A stretch of DNA of 7,207 nt from Actinomycetota bacterium (GCA_018268735.1 JAFDWA010000073.1:1-7207); one strand, 5' to 3'; counted from the stretch's first letter, positions 1 through 6,756 are shown. Notes: a model not told the origin generated them from the letters alone. Numbers and translations: made by a program.

Positions 1-894
1 GAGCACCCGTCGCCCCGTTCGCAGACCGTCGAAGATGCCCAGGACCGCGCAGCCGATCGGACGCCAGGGTCGCAGGAAGATGCGCCGACCCTCGCCCCGC
101 AGCAGGATGCGATAGGACTCTCGCGGGGTGTGCAGGTACCAGGAGCGACGCTGCCGAGGAGTCAGGTGCTTGGCCGCGAACACCAATCGGTTGCGGATGT
201 TGAACTCGTAGTACGTCCGCGAGAGCGGAGCGGGCCGACCGCTGCGTTGCGTCGCCCCCTCGTCGTGCACGGCCCGTGCCGCATCGACCACCTCGACGGC
301 GATGCCGAGGCGGGCGGCCCGGATGCTGAGGTCGACGTCCTCCCAGTAGAGGAAGTAGTCGTCGTCGAACCCACCGAGGGCATCCCACGCCTCGGCGGAG
401 GTGAGGAGGCAGGCGCCGGAGAGCCACGTGCGCTCGTCGGTCCCCGGCCGGACGGGCCGCGACATGGTGCGGCCGCGGACCATGTCGAGTGCTCCGCCGT
501 CGAACCACGGCGTGCCGTCGGGACGCTGCACGACCGGCGACAGGATCGCGTCGCGTCGCTCGTCGAGCCGACCGCGCAGCACGTCGAGGTCGGCGCTGTC
601 GATCCTGGCGTCGGGGTTGAGCAGCAGGAACGTGTCGGCCCCGAGTCGGCGGGCCGCCTGGACCCCCAGGTTCAGCCCCGACCCGTACCCGCCGTTGCCG
701 GGCGCCTCGACGAGGGTCCATCCCTCCCGCGTGGCCAGCGCGGCGATCTCGGATCGGGCCCCGTCGGTCGAGCGGTTGTCGACGACGACGGCGTGCAGCT
801 CCGGGTCGGAGCGGATCAGCGGCGTCAGGTTCGCTTCGATGAGCGCCGCCGAGTCGAAGTTGACGACGACGACGGCGGCGGGGTGGTTGCTCAA
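1..894 (-). CDS. Family 2 glycosyltransferase, rhamnosyltransferase-like (3' end cut by window edge)
   Basis: Predicted to transfer a sugar, often rhamnose in this subgroup, from a nucleotide-sugar to a glycan or lipid-linked acceptor at the inner face of the membrane. The frame is open from the start codon to base 1 (298 codons), so little is missing; relatives such as mycobacterial WbbL are about 300 residues. Visible GT-A signatures are the N-terminal beta strand AAVVVVNF (6-13), VVDNRSTDG (37-45), the NPDA metal-binding region (93-96), WLSGACLL (157-164) and the acceptor-side motif FLYWEDVDL (181-189), whose E185-D186 supplies the likely catalytic base. No membrane segment is seen. The start is TTG: an in-frame TGA lies at 910-912, only five codons upstream, there is no ATG or GTG between, and the first later ATG would remove the nucleotide-binding half. 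The ribosome site is weak. It lies downstream of the large secreted protein on the same strand, behind a hairpin. Family call is firm; the sugar and acceptor are unknown. Confidence 0.93.
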   Translation of the reverse strand, partial: MSNHPAAVVVVNFDSAALIEANLTPLIRSDPELHAVVVDNRSTDGARSEIAALATREGWTLVEAPGNGGYGSGLNLGVQAARRLGADTFLLLNPDARIDSADLDVLRGRLDERRDAILSPVVQRPDGTPWFDGGALDMVRGRTMSRPVRPGTDERTWLSGACLLTSAEAWDALGGFDDDYFLYWEDVDLSIRAARLGIAVEVVDAARAVHDEGATQRSGRPAPLSRTYYEFNIRNRLVFAAKHLTPRQRRSWYLHTPRESYRILLRGEGRRIFLRPWRPIGCAVLGIFDGLRTGRRVL

Positions 895-912
895 GGTGGG
901 TCCGGACGCTCA

Positions 913-941
913 GCTGCCCCGGCCGTGATGGCCGGGGCAGC
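913..941 (-). terminator. Perfect 12-bp hairpin after the large secreted-protein gene, terminator-like
   Basis: The arms at 913-924 and 930-941 are exact reverse complements (12 bp, almost all G/C) around a 5-nt loop. It lies 24 nt past the TGA of the large gene and 18 nt before the TTG start of the glycosyltransferase. No T-run follows on the minus strand, so it is not a classic intrinsic terminator; U-less hairpins are common at gene ends in high-GC actinobacteria. It may stop, reduce or simply protect the upstream transcript. Partial termination would lower glycosyltransferase expression relative to the secreted protein. Confidence 0.6.
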
Positions 942-965
942 AGGGTAGCGGGACGGTGTCGGTGC

Positions 966-3900
966 TCAGCCGATCTTCGTCACCAGGTAGTTGTCGAAGT
1001 TGATGAGGATGGGTGCGTTGGTGGCGGTGCCGGAGAGGTAGTTCTCGATGAAGACGGCGCCGGCGGTCTGGAGCTCGGGGGTGGAGTCGGTGGTGCTCAG
1101 CTGTGGCTGTGCGGGCTCCGGTGTGCCGTCCTTCCAGAACTTGCCGGTGATCGTCGTGGGGCTGGTGCCGGTGACGGTCATCTTGACGTGCCAGACGTCG
1201 CCAGGGGTGTAGATGATCGGGGTGCCGGTGTTGACGATGATCGAGTTGGCGCCGTTGACGACTCGTTCGATGATGAGGTTCGTGCCGGTGGGCATGGAGC
1301 GGATCTTGAACCGGTAGTCGTTGGATCCGTTGCCGCGGGCGCCGAGGGAGGTGTAGACGCCGCCGCCGGTGGGTGTGGCCGACATGGTGATGTCGGTGGA
1401 CACGGTGACGTCGGTGGCGGACACGGTTCCGAGGGTGGCGCGGTTGAGGCGGCCGGGGGCGTTGAGGTTCATGGTGCCGACGCCGCTGGCGACGGAGAAG
1501 AGGCTGGCGCCGCCGCCGGAGGTGGTCCATGCGCCGCCGATGTCGGCGGTGCCCCAGCCGTTGCTCGCCGTGCGCCCGAACGCATCCGAGGCGAGGATGA
1601 CCGGCGTGCCCGGATCGGGCGCCACCACCGTGACCGGCGAGGACGTGGTGTTCGTGGCGCCGCGGTTGTCGGTGACGGTGAGGGTCACCGTGTAGGTGCC
1701 CGCCGTCGCATACGTGTGGCTCGCGGTCACGCCGGTGGCCGTGCCGCCGTCACCGAAGGTCCACGCGTAGGAGGCGATCGATCCGTCGGGATCCGTCGAG
1801 GCCGAGCCGTCGACGGTCAGGTTCAGGAACGATCCGCCCACTGTGAACGACGCGGTCGGCGGTGTGTTGGGGATGACGCCGCCGCCGAGCGTGAAGTGGT
1901 TCGTGACCTCGGAGGCGCCGAGGGCCCGGGGGTACACGGCGGCCTCGTCGAGCAGGCCGGTGAAGCTGCCGCTGGTGGCCCCGGCCTGGGCGGCGTCGCC
2001 GCCGACCCGCCAGTAGCCGACGATGCCGAGGCCCACCTTCGTGGGGCTGGCGCCGACCTGCGTGCCGTCCACGTAGAGGTGCATCCCGTCGGGGCCCTGG
2101 GTGGCCACCACGTGGTGCCAGCGGCCGTCCCGGTACGACATCGCGGTCGTCACCGAGCCGACGCCGGAGCGGAACGTCAGGGTGCCGTCGTTGCGCATGT
2201 AGACGACGCGGTCGACCGTGGAGGAGTTGCCGGTCTTCGAGGTCCCCAGTCCGATCAGCTCGCCGCCGGTCGTCGAGGTCGTGTTGAACCAGGTCTCGGT
2301 CGAGAAGTCACCGGGGCTGTTGTCCGGGTTCGTCGCCGCCACCGACGCCGCGCCGTTGAAGCGGACCGCGGCGTTGCCGGCGATCGCGCCGGGCTGCCCC
2401 TTCGTCACCGACCCGGCGAAGGTGCCGGTGTTGCCCTCGATGCCGGAGTCGACCGCCGAGGTGCCGCTGGTGTCGGCGAGGCGGTAGTAGAGCGAGGGTC
2501 CGCCGGCGTAGACGGCGGCGCCGTACTGGTCAGCCGGTGCGGTGGGGACCGCCGGAGTGCGGCCGCTCAGGACGTAGTGGTTGGCCACCTGCTGCGGGGT
2601 GAGCGCGACCCCGTACAGGGCCGCCTCGTCGATCTGGCCGGAGAGGTAGCTGGAGGTGGGCCGGGAGGGCCAGCCGCTGAGGGTGTCGGCCCCGACTCGG
2701 AACTGGCCGTAGAAGGGCACGCCGTCGGTGGTGTCGGCGCGGCTTGCGACCTGCTTGCCGTCGACGAAGAGGACCATGCCCTCCGAGCTCAGCGTCGCCA
2801 CGACGTGGTGCCACTGGTTGTTGTTGAGGCCGCTCGGGCTCGCCACGGTCCGGTAGGTGCTGGAGGTGACCGGACCGGTTCCCTCCGGGCGGGTCTTGAC
2901 GCCGAACAGGATCTGTCCGCTGTTGGTCATGTAGACGAGCTTGTCGGTCTCCGAGGAGGAGGAGTCGTTGGTCGTGCCGCTGCCGAAGCCGGCGATGCGG
3001 CCGCCCCGTGAGGAGCTGGTCTTCACCCATGCCTCGATGCTGAACAGGTCGGGGATGACCCCACGGGTCGGTGCGTAGACGTAGGCGTCGCTCGAGGGGA
3101 ACGTGGCTGCCGGGTCGTTGCTGACCGCACCGGCCGCACCGAAGCTGACGCCGCCGACGACGTTGCCGTCCTGGGTGCCGACGGTGTCCTCGGTCTTGCC
3201 GCCCGCGGCCGAACCGAGGCGCCATTGGATCCGCGCCCCGTCGGCCATCACGGCGTCGGAGTAGGCGCTGGGGGCACCGGCCGATGCGACGGTCACCGTC
3301 GTCGTGTCGGTGTTGGACAGGTTGCCGTCGTCGTCGCTGGCCCACACCCGGTAGGTGTGGCTCGACCCCGGAGCGAGCCCGGTGTCGGTGAAGGACACCA
3401 CGGGGCGGTTCCAGAACGAGGAGCTGACGGTCTGCTCGTCGATCGTCTGGCCGTCACGGGTGAAGCGGTAGTTGAGCTCGGCGTCGTCGCGGTCCCAGTT
3501 GGCCGGAACGGTCAGGCGCACCTGGCCGGCGGCGTTCGACCTGGCTTCCAGGCTCCAGTTCGGGGCGTAGTCGCGGGGGCCCTGCTTCGCCGGTGCGATC
3601 GGCTTGACCGCGAAGCGCACCAGGCCCTGCTGCGGGGTGCCGTTGACCGACGGGAACTCGCCGCCGTAGACGACGTACTGGTTGTTGGCCGCAACGGACC
3701 AGGCGGCCTGGGACTGGCCCGTGAACGTGCCGGGGGTGAGGTTCGGGTACCAGTTCACCTGCGACGGCGCCGGGTAGCCCTCCCAGTTCGGGTAGCGCCA
3801 GACCTCACGGCGGATCGTGCCGCGGGCGTCGGTGGTGAACGAGGCGGCGTGCTGCATGTTGTCCGCCCACGTCTCGGACTGGGGGAACGAGCCGATGTTG

Positions 3901-4943
3901 CCGCAGTAGTGCATGTGGTTCGCGACGTAGAGGTGGCCGTTCGCGGGGGCGACGCTGTAGGAGTCGCCGTGGCAGTCCTCGACCCAGTTGATGGCACCGG
4001 TGTCGGGGTTGGCGGAGAACGAGCCCTCGATGCTGCCCGGGGTCTGGCCCCAGGCGTAGCCGGCTCCGAAGATGGAGGTGCCATCGGTCGCGAGCGACAG
4101 GATCGACGAGCCGTTGCCGGAGTTCTTGATGACGGTGTCGACCGGCCACGAGACCCGGGCGCCGGTCTGCGGATCGAGGGCGGCGAGGCCGTTGGTCGAG
4201 GTGCCGTTCACGTTCGTGAACGCGCCGCCGATGAACAGCCGGTCGCCCTTGGGCGACATCACCATGGCGTGGACCGCGTCGTCGGCCGACGGGTTCCACG
4301 ACGTGAGGGCGCCGTTCGACGCCGAGAACGCGGCCAGACGGGAACGGACCGTCGAGTTCGCGCTGCCGGCGTAGCCGAACTCGCCACCGACGTACACCGT
4401 GGAGCCTGTCGCGACGATGGCGTCGACCGCGTAGCTGAGGATCGGGGTGAAGCTGCTGATGAACGCACCGGTCGTGGCGTTGAGCGCGGCGAGCCGGTAC
4501 GCGTTCTGACCGTTGACGCTCGTGAACAGGCCGCCGATGTAGATGCGTGACCCGTCGGGGGACGGGGTGACCGCCTTGATCGTGCCGTTCACGGTCGGCG
4601 CGAACGACTGGATCAGCTCACCGGTGGTGAGGTTGTAGGCGAGGATGTTGGACCGCGGGGTCTGGTTGGTTCCCGGGGCGGCGCCGGCCGGCCGGGCGTT
4701 GTTGAACTGGCCGACCGCGTACACGGTGTTGCCGACGATGGTCTGCTGCCACACGACGCCGTCGATCTGGACCGTTGGCAGAGCGTCGGCGGTGACCTGA
4801 CCGTCGGTGTCGGCGATCGGCGGCACCACGGCACCAGCGGTGGACGGGCGTGCAGCCTGCGCGACGACGACCACGCTGAACACCACCGCCGTCGCGACGA
4901 GGGCGTGGAACACCCGGTGTCGGAGGTTCGGCTTCGCTTCCAT
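966..4943 (-). CDS. Large secreted mosaic protein: beta-propeller, FN3, two LamG-like domains, PKD, C-terminal beta-sandwich
   Basis: 1325-residue exported protein, probably a surface adhesin or glycan-binding scaffold. Residues 1-30 are a signal peptide: MEAKPNLRHR, a hydrophobic core at 11-27, and AQA before a likely cleavage after A30. Residues about 45-450 form a propeller-like region with recurring YxGGxFxxVNG blades (near 72-82, 134-145, 183-190, 236-247, 424-435). The only two cysteines are C324 (in DCHGD) and C347 (in HMHYC), a likely disulfide. Then come a fibronectin III-like domain (about 458-553), two LamG/concanavalin-like domains (about 561-795 and 807-1020, each with WHHVVAT, a VDGxQV strand and a DEAA..Y strand), a PKD domain (about 1025-1108, YAWTFGDGG and the AGTYTVTLTVTD strand) and a C-terminal sandwich (about 1115-1325) beginning with DAFGRT and NGWGTADIGGAW. 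No LPXTG motif or C-terminal membrane helix is seen, so it is released or held non-covalently. The reading frame also opens at 5006, but that would overlap the lipoprotein gene and bury the signal peptide; ATG at 4943 has a strong ribosome site. No catalytic domain recognised. Confidence 0.93.
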   Translation of the reverse strand: MEAKPNLRHRVFHALVATAVVFSVVVVAQAARPSTAGAVVPPIADTDGQVTADALPTVQIDGVVWQQTIVGNTVYAVGQFNNARPAGAAPGTNQTPRSNILAYNLTTGELIQSFAPTVNGTIKAVTPSPDGSRIYIGGLFTSVNGQNAYRLAALNATTGAFISSFTPILSYAVDAIVATGSTVYVGGEFGYAGSANSTVRSRLAAFSASNGALTSWNPSADDAVHAMVMSPKGDRLFIGGAFTNVNGTSTNGLAALDPQTGARVSWPVDTVIKNSGNGSSILSLATDGTSIFGAGYAWGQTPGSIEGSFSANPDTGAINWVEDCHGDSYSVAPANGHLYVANHMHYCGNIGSFPQSETWADNMQHAASFTTDARGTIRREVWRYPNWEGYPAPSQVNWYPNLTPGTFTGQSQAAWSVAANNQYVVYGGEFPSVNGTPQQGLVRFAVKPIAPAKQGPRDYAPNWSLEARSNAAGQVRLTVPANWDRDDAELNYRFTRDGQTIDEQTVSSSFWNRPVVSFTDTGLAPGSSHTYRVWASDDDGNLSNTDTTTVTVASAGAPSAYSDAVMADGARIQWRLGSAAGGKTEDTVGTQDGNVVGGVSFGAAGAVSNDPAATFPSSDAYVYAPTRGVIPDLFSIEAWVKTSSSRGGRIAGFGSGTTNDSSSSETDKLVYMTNSGQILFGVKTRPEGTGPVTSSTYRTVASPSGLNNNQWHHVVATLSSEGMVLFVDGKQVASRADTTDGVPFYGQFRVGADTLSGWPSRPTSSYLSGQIDEAALYGVALTPQQVANHYVLSGRTPAVPTAPADQYGAAVYAGGPSLYYRLADTSGTSAVDSGIEGNTGTFAGSVTKGQPGAIAGNAAVRFNGAASVAATNPDNSPGDFSTETWFNTTSTTGGELIGLGTSKTGNSSTVDRVVYMRNDGTLTFRSGVGSVTTAMSYRDGRWHHVVATQGPDGMHLYVDGTQVGASPTKVGLGIVGYWRVGGDAAQAGATSGSFTGLLDEAAVYPRALGASEVTNHFTLGGGVIPNTPPTASFTVGGSFLNLTVDGSASTDPDGSIASYAWTFGDGGTATGVTASHTYATAGTYTVTLTVTDNRGATNTTSSPVTVVAPDPGTPVILASDAFGRTASNGWGTADIGGAWTTSGGGASLFSVASGVGTMNLNAPGRLNRATLGTVSATDVTVSTDITMSATPTGGGVYTSLGARGNGSNDYRFKIRSMPTGTNLIIERVVNGANSIIVNTGTPIIYTPGDVWHVKMTVTGTSPTTITGKFWKDGTPEPAQPQLSTTDSTPELQTAGAVFIENYLSGTATNAPILINFDNYLVTKIG

Positions 4944-4949
4944 GGTTCT

Positions 4950-4955
4950 CCCTCC
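4950..4955 (-). promoter_or_regulatory. Ribosome binding site GGAGGG fixing the start at 4943
   Basis: On the minus strand GGAGGG sits 6 nt before the ATG at 4943. This is a near-ideal Shine-Dalgarno sequence and placement, and it decides the start of the large secreted protein against the in-frame codon 63 nt further upstream. It lies in the 54-nt gap after the lipoprotein gene, which supports coupled expression from one transcript. Confidence 0.85.
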
Positions 4956-4998
4956 GTCGCCCTGTCGGCTGACGCTCTTCGATCGGTGCGGTCGTTGT

Positions 4999-5721
4999 TC
5001 AGCCACGGGGCAGGCTCCCGGTGAAGGAGGCCGTCGGGGTGGCCTCTGAGTACTTGATGGTCAGGTTCGAGTCGTCGCGATCGGCGACGGCAAGGCTGAA
5101 GGTGTAGGTGCCGGTCGCCGTGGCGCCGGGCGCCACCGATCCCGACAGGGGCGGTGCGCTCGGATCGGTCACCGTCGCGGTGGGGGTGCCGCCGGAGCCG
5201 TTCAGCACCACCGACACGTTGTCCAGTCCGACGGGTGACGTCGATCCGTTGGTGACGCTGACGGTGAACCGGACGGCCGGGCCGGAGATCTCGCCGGGCA
5301 GCTTGGCGTCGGCCTGGACGGCCTGGACCCCGGTCAGTCGGATGGTCACCCCGTTGCCGACCTCGACGGGTCGATCGAACGGGACACCGGGCAGCGTGCC
5401 CGGATCCTTCACCTTCGGAGCCGGGGTGCGGACGTCGCCGTGGGGAGCCGCGGCGGCGGCCTCGGCCGCCTTGGAGTCGGTCGCCTTGGAGTCGGTCGCC
5501 TTGGAGTCGGTCGGCGTCGTGGTCGGCGATCCGTCGGCGCCGGCCGTGGTCGAGCTGGCGACGGTCGTCGTCGATGTGGTCGACCGCGAGTGCTTGGATC
5601 GGCCCGCGGCGTCGCTGTCCGACGAGCACGACACCAGGATCGCGACGCACGCGAGCAGGATCGCTGCTCCCAGCGTGCGCGGTGCGCGCGCACGACGTCC
5701 CGTCCCAGCTCCGTTGGCCAC
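4999..5721 (-). CDS. Putative lipoprotein with Ser/Thr-rich linker and C-terminal Ig-like (DUF4352-like) domain
   Basis: About 240 residues, predicted to be exported and lipid-anchored on the outer face of the membrane. From the chosen GTG start: a basic n-region (RRARAPR), a hydrophobic core (LGAAILLACVAI), then the lipobox LVSC with Cys at residue 32. Next comes a disordered linker rich in Thr, Ser and Ala (about 46-95) containing TDSKA three times in a row, encoded by a 15-bp tandem repeat. The C-terminal 120 residues form a beta-rich domain (a VTIRLTGVQAV strand, VRFTVSVTNGS, GSVAPGATATGTYTF) resembling the Ig-like DUF4352 group of secreted ligand-binding domains; no enzyme motif is visible. 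The frame stays open to a GTG at 5871, and another GTG lies at 5757. I prefer 5721 because the upstream 50 codons include TTA, ATT, ACA and several CGA codons unlike the rest, sit over a strong hairpin, and would put 80 residues before the lipobox. None of the candidate starts has a strong ribosome site. It precedes the large secreted protein by 54 nt, so the two are likely an operon and may interact. Start uncertain; exact function unknown. Confidence 0.82.
   Translation of the reverse strand: MANGAGTGRRARAPRTLGAAILLACVAILVSCSSDSDAAGRSKHSRSTTSTTTVASSTTAGADGSPTTTPTDSKATDSKATDSKAAEAAAAAPHGDVRTPAPKVKDPGTLPGVPFDRPVEVGNGVTIRLTGVQAVQADAKLPGEISGPAVRFTVSVTNGSTSPVGLDNVSVVLNGSGGTPTATVTDPSAPPLSGSVAPGATATGTYTFSLAVADRDDSNLTIKYSEATPTASFTGSLPRG
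5468..5512 (-). repeat. Three exact copies of a 15-bp tandem repeat inside the lipoprotein linker
   Basis: The 15-nt unit occurs at 5468-5482, 5483-5497 and 5498-5512 with no differences. It keeps frame and encodes TDSKA three times in the Ser/Thr-rich linker. Because the unit is a multiple of three, replication slippage would change linker length without breaking the gene. Confidence 0.95.
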
Positions 5722-5779
5722 AGCTCGCCCTGTTCGTCCCTCCAGCGGTCGGCTCACCCAGCCCGCCGCTTCCGTCTCC

Positions 5780-5805
5780 GTCGGCAAGGGTAACCCTGTG
5801 CCGAC
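5780..5805 (-). other. Strong hairpin in the likely 5' leader of the lipoprotein transcript
   Basis: Arms 5780-5786 and 5799-5805 are exact reverse complements (7 bp). Inside them 5787-5790 pairs with 5794-5797 around a 3-nt loop, leaving one bulged base at 5798, so the stem is 11 bp with a single bulge. A smaller hairpin, 5-bp arms and 3-nt loop, lies at 5825-5837, upstream in the direction of transcription. If translation starts at 5721, both are in an untranslated leader and could be a structured regulatory element. I could not match them to a riboswitch class I know. Confidence 0.5.
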
Positions 5806-5909
5806 ATCGGGGGCAATGGCCGTCACCCCATCGGGGTCGAGGCGGTGCAGCGATCGGTTCGTTCGGGCCACGACGCCATCAAAGCGCCGGGATGCTCGTC
5901 GCGGAATGG

Positions 5910-5919
5910 GCAGATCTGC
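5910..5919. promoter_or_regulatory. 10-bp perfect palindrome upstream of the lipoprotein gene (possible operator)
   Basis: GCAGATCTGC is a perfect 10-bp palindrome in the spacer between the CDP-alcohol phosphatidyltransferase and the lipoprotein gene. It lies where a promoter for the lipoprotein operon would be expected. No convincing -35/-10 pair is visible around it. It could bind a dimeric regulator or be chance. Confidence 0.2.
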
Positions 5920-5931
5920 TGGATCCCGGTG

Positions 5932-5957
5932 CCGTCTGGGTCCCGCGACCCAGACGG
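5932..5957 (-). terminator. Perfect 11-bp hairpin after the CDP-alcohol phosphatidyltransferase gene, terminator-like
   Basis: Arms 5932-5942 and 5947-5957 are exact reverse complements (11 bp) closing a 4-nt loop. The hairpin begins 10 nt past the TGA of the phosphatidyltransferase. There is no T-run after it. Position and stability suggest it ends that transcript, separating it from the lipoprotein operon downstream on the same strand. Confidence 0.65.
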
Positions 5958-5967
5958 TCGGGATGGA

Positions 5968-6756
5968 TCAACGATCGAGCGACGACACGACGCGGAACCA
6001 CCGTGCGGCCGATGCCGCGAGCAGCGCAGCGTTCAGCACGGCGAGCATGGTGTAGATGGCGATGAACACCGGGGGAAGCCACAACGACAGGAAGGTCAGG
6101 CACCACAGGCCGTAGTCGCCGGGGATGACGGCGACGGCGTACCACGCCGGTGATGTCGACGCCGGGTCGGTGCCGCCGATGCCGCCGGGGGTCTGGACGT
6201 CGGGTGCTTTCGTGCGAAGCAGCAGGTCGGTCAGGATCATGCGGAAGAACGACACCGACGACACGATCCCGAACAGGATCGGGATCAGCAGCCACCGCGC
6301 GTCGACGTCGTAGAAGCGGTACCAGCACACCAGCACCGCCATGTGCAGCGACGCCAGCTTGAGGGCGTCGACCATGTGGTCGAGCCACTCACCTGCGACG
6401 CTGCTACGACCCGACAGTCGAGCGACCTGTCCGTCCGCCGAGTCGAGCGCGTAGCCGAGCACCAGCAGCGCCGTCACCAGCACCGAGGTCCACGCCGTCG
6501 GTTCGACAAGGGCGAGCACGGCGATGCCCGCGAAGGTCACCGTGCCGCTCACGATGGTCACGGCGTTCGGGCTGAGACCGACGGTGTGAGCGACCGCGGC
6601 GAGGATCCGACCGAGGGGTCGGTTGACGAAGCGCGAGTAGGCCGGGGCGCCCCGCGACGACTTCTGCGCGCTGCGCAGGTCGGCGATCGCGGTGCGGACG
6701 TCGGCGATCACGTCGTCGGCGCCGATGGGCCGCCGAGGCGGCGACCGGTGGCGCAT
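5968..6756 (-). CDS. CDP-alcohol phosphatidyltransferase family membrane enzyme
   Basis: Integral membrane enzyme, 262 residues, that displaces CMP from a CDP-alcohol and transfers the phospho-alcohol to an acceptor hydroxyl. The family signature D-x2-DG-x2-AR-x8-G-x3-D-x3-D is intact: D105, D108, G109, A112, R113, G122, D126 and D130. D105, D108 and D126 are expected to bind metal and D130 to act as the base. Around it are about six hydrophobic segments (near 62-85, 90-104, 132-147, 155-176, 205-225, 227-250). The cytoplasmic N-terminus (1-50), with AYSRFVNRPLGR before the first helix, is like that of actinobacterial members of unassigned substrate rather than the short PgsA or PssA forms. 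The first ATG, at 6756, gives the full family length; a GAGG lies 11 nt before it. It diverges from the cytidylyltransferase across a 173-bp gap, which suggests that enzyme supplies its CDP-alcohol. Substrate and acceptor (lipid, inositol-type or polymer) cannot be read from sequence. Confidence 0.92.
   Translation of the reverse strand: MRHRSPPRRPIGADDVIADVRTAIADLRSAQKSSRGAPAYSRFVNRPLGRILAAVAHTVGLSPNAVTIVSGTVTFAGIAVLALVEPTAWTSVLVTALLVLGYALDSADGQVARLSGRSSVAGEWLDHMVDALKLASLHMAVLVCWYRFYDVDARWLLIPILFGIVSSVSFFRMILTDLLLRTKAPDVQTPGGIGGTDPASTSPAWYAVAVIPGDYGLWCLTFLSLWLPPVFIAIYTMLAVLNAALLAASAARWFRVVSSLDR

Noticed and set aside
130..948. 272-codon open frame on the plus strand, antisense to the glycosyltransferase
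   Set aside because: No motifs; the minus strand encodes a clear GT2 enzyme over the same bases.
966..1010. Cell-wall sorting signal or C-terminal membrane anchor on the giant protein
   Set aside because: The C-terminus ends in a polar beta strand (NYLVTKIG) with no LPXTG-like motif, hydrophobic helix or basic tail.
1188..3011. 607-codon open frame on the plus strand, antisense to the giant protein gene
   Set aside because: Composition is almost all Val, Gly, Arg, Ala and Asp with no domain; it mirrors the codon bias of the real minus-strand gene, whose translation is full of recognisable domains.
3225..4550. 441-codon open frame on the plus strand, antisense to the propeller region
   Set aside because: Low-complexity Arg/Gly/Val product, no motifs, wholly inside a confident gene on the other strand.
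4944..5006. Extension of the giant protein to an upstream start at 5006
   Set aside because: It would overlap the lipoprotein stop, place 21 charged residues before the signal peptide, and ignore the strong ribosome site at 4950-4955.
4613..5650. 345-codon minus-strand open frame in another frame across the lipoprotein and giant-gene starts
   Set aside because: Arg-rich out-of-frame product overlapping two better-supported genes on the same strand.
5780..5850. Cyclic di-GMP (GEMM) riboswitch, suggested by a CACAGGG followed by paired GGG/CCC in the leader
   Set aside because: The conserved core downstream of that element (the GACGCAAAGCC-type segment and the distal conserved arm) is absent; the bases instead fold into a simple hairpin.
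5108..6055. 315-codon plus-strand open frame crossing the lipoprotein gene and the spacer
   Set aside because: The minus strand shows signal peptide, lipobox and Ig-like domain; the plus product shows no domain and runs across a terminator hairpin and into the end of another gene.
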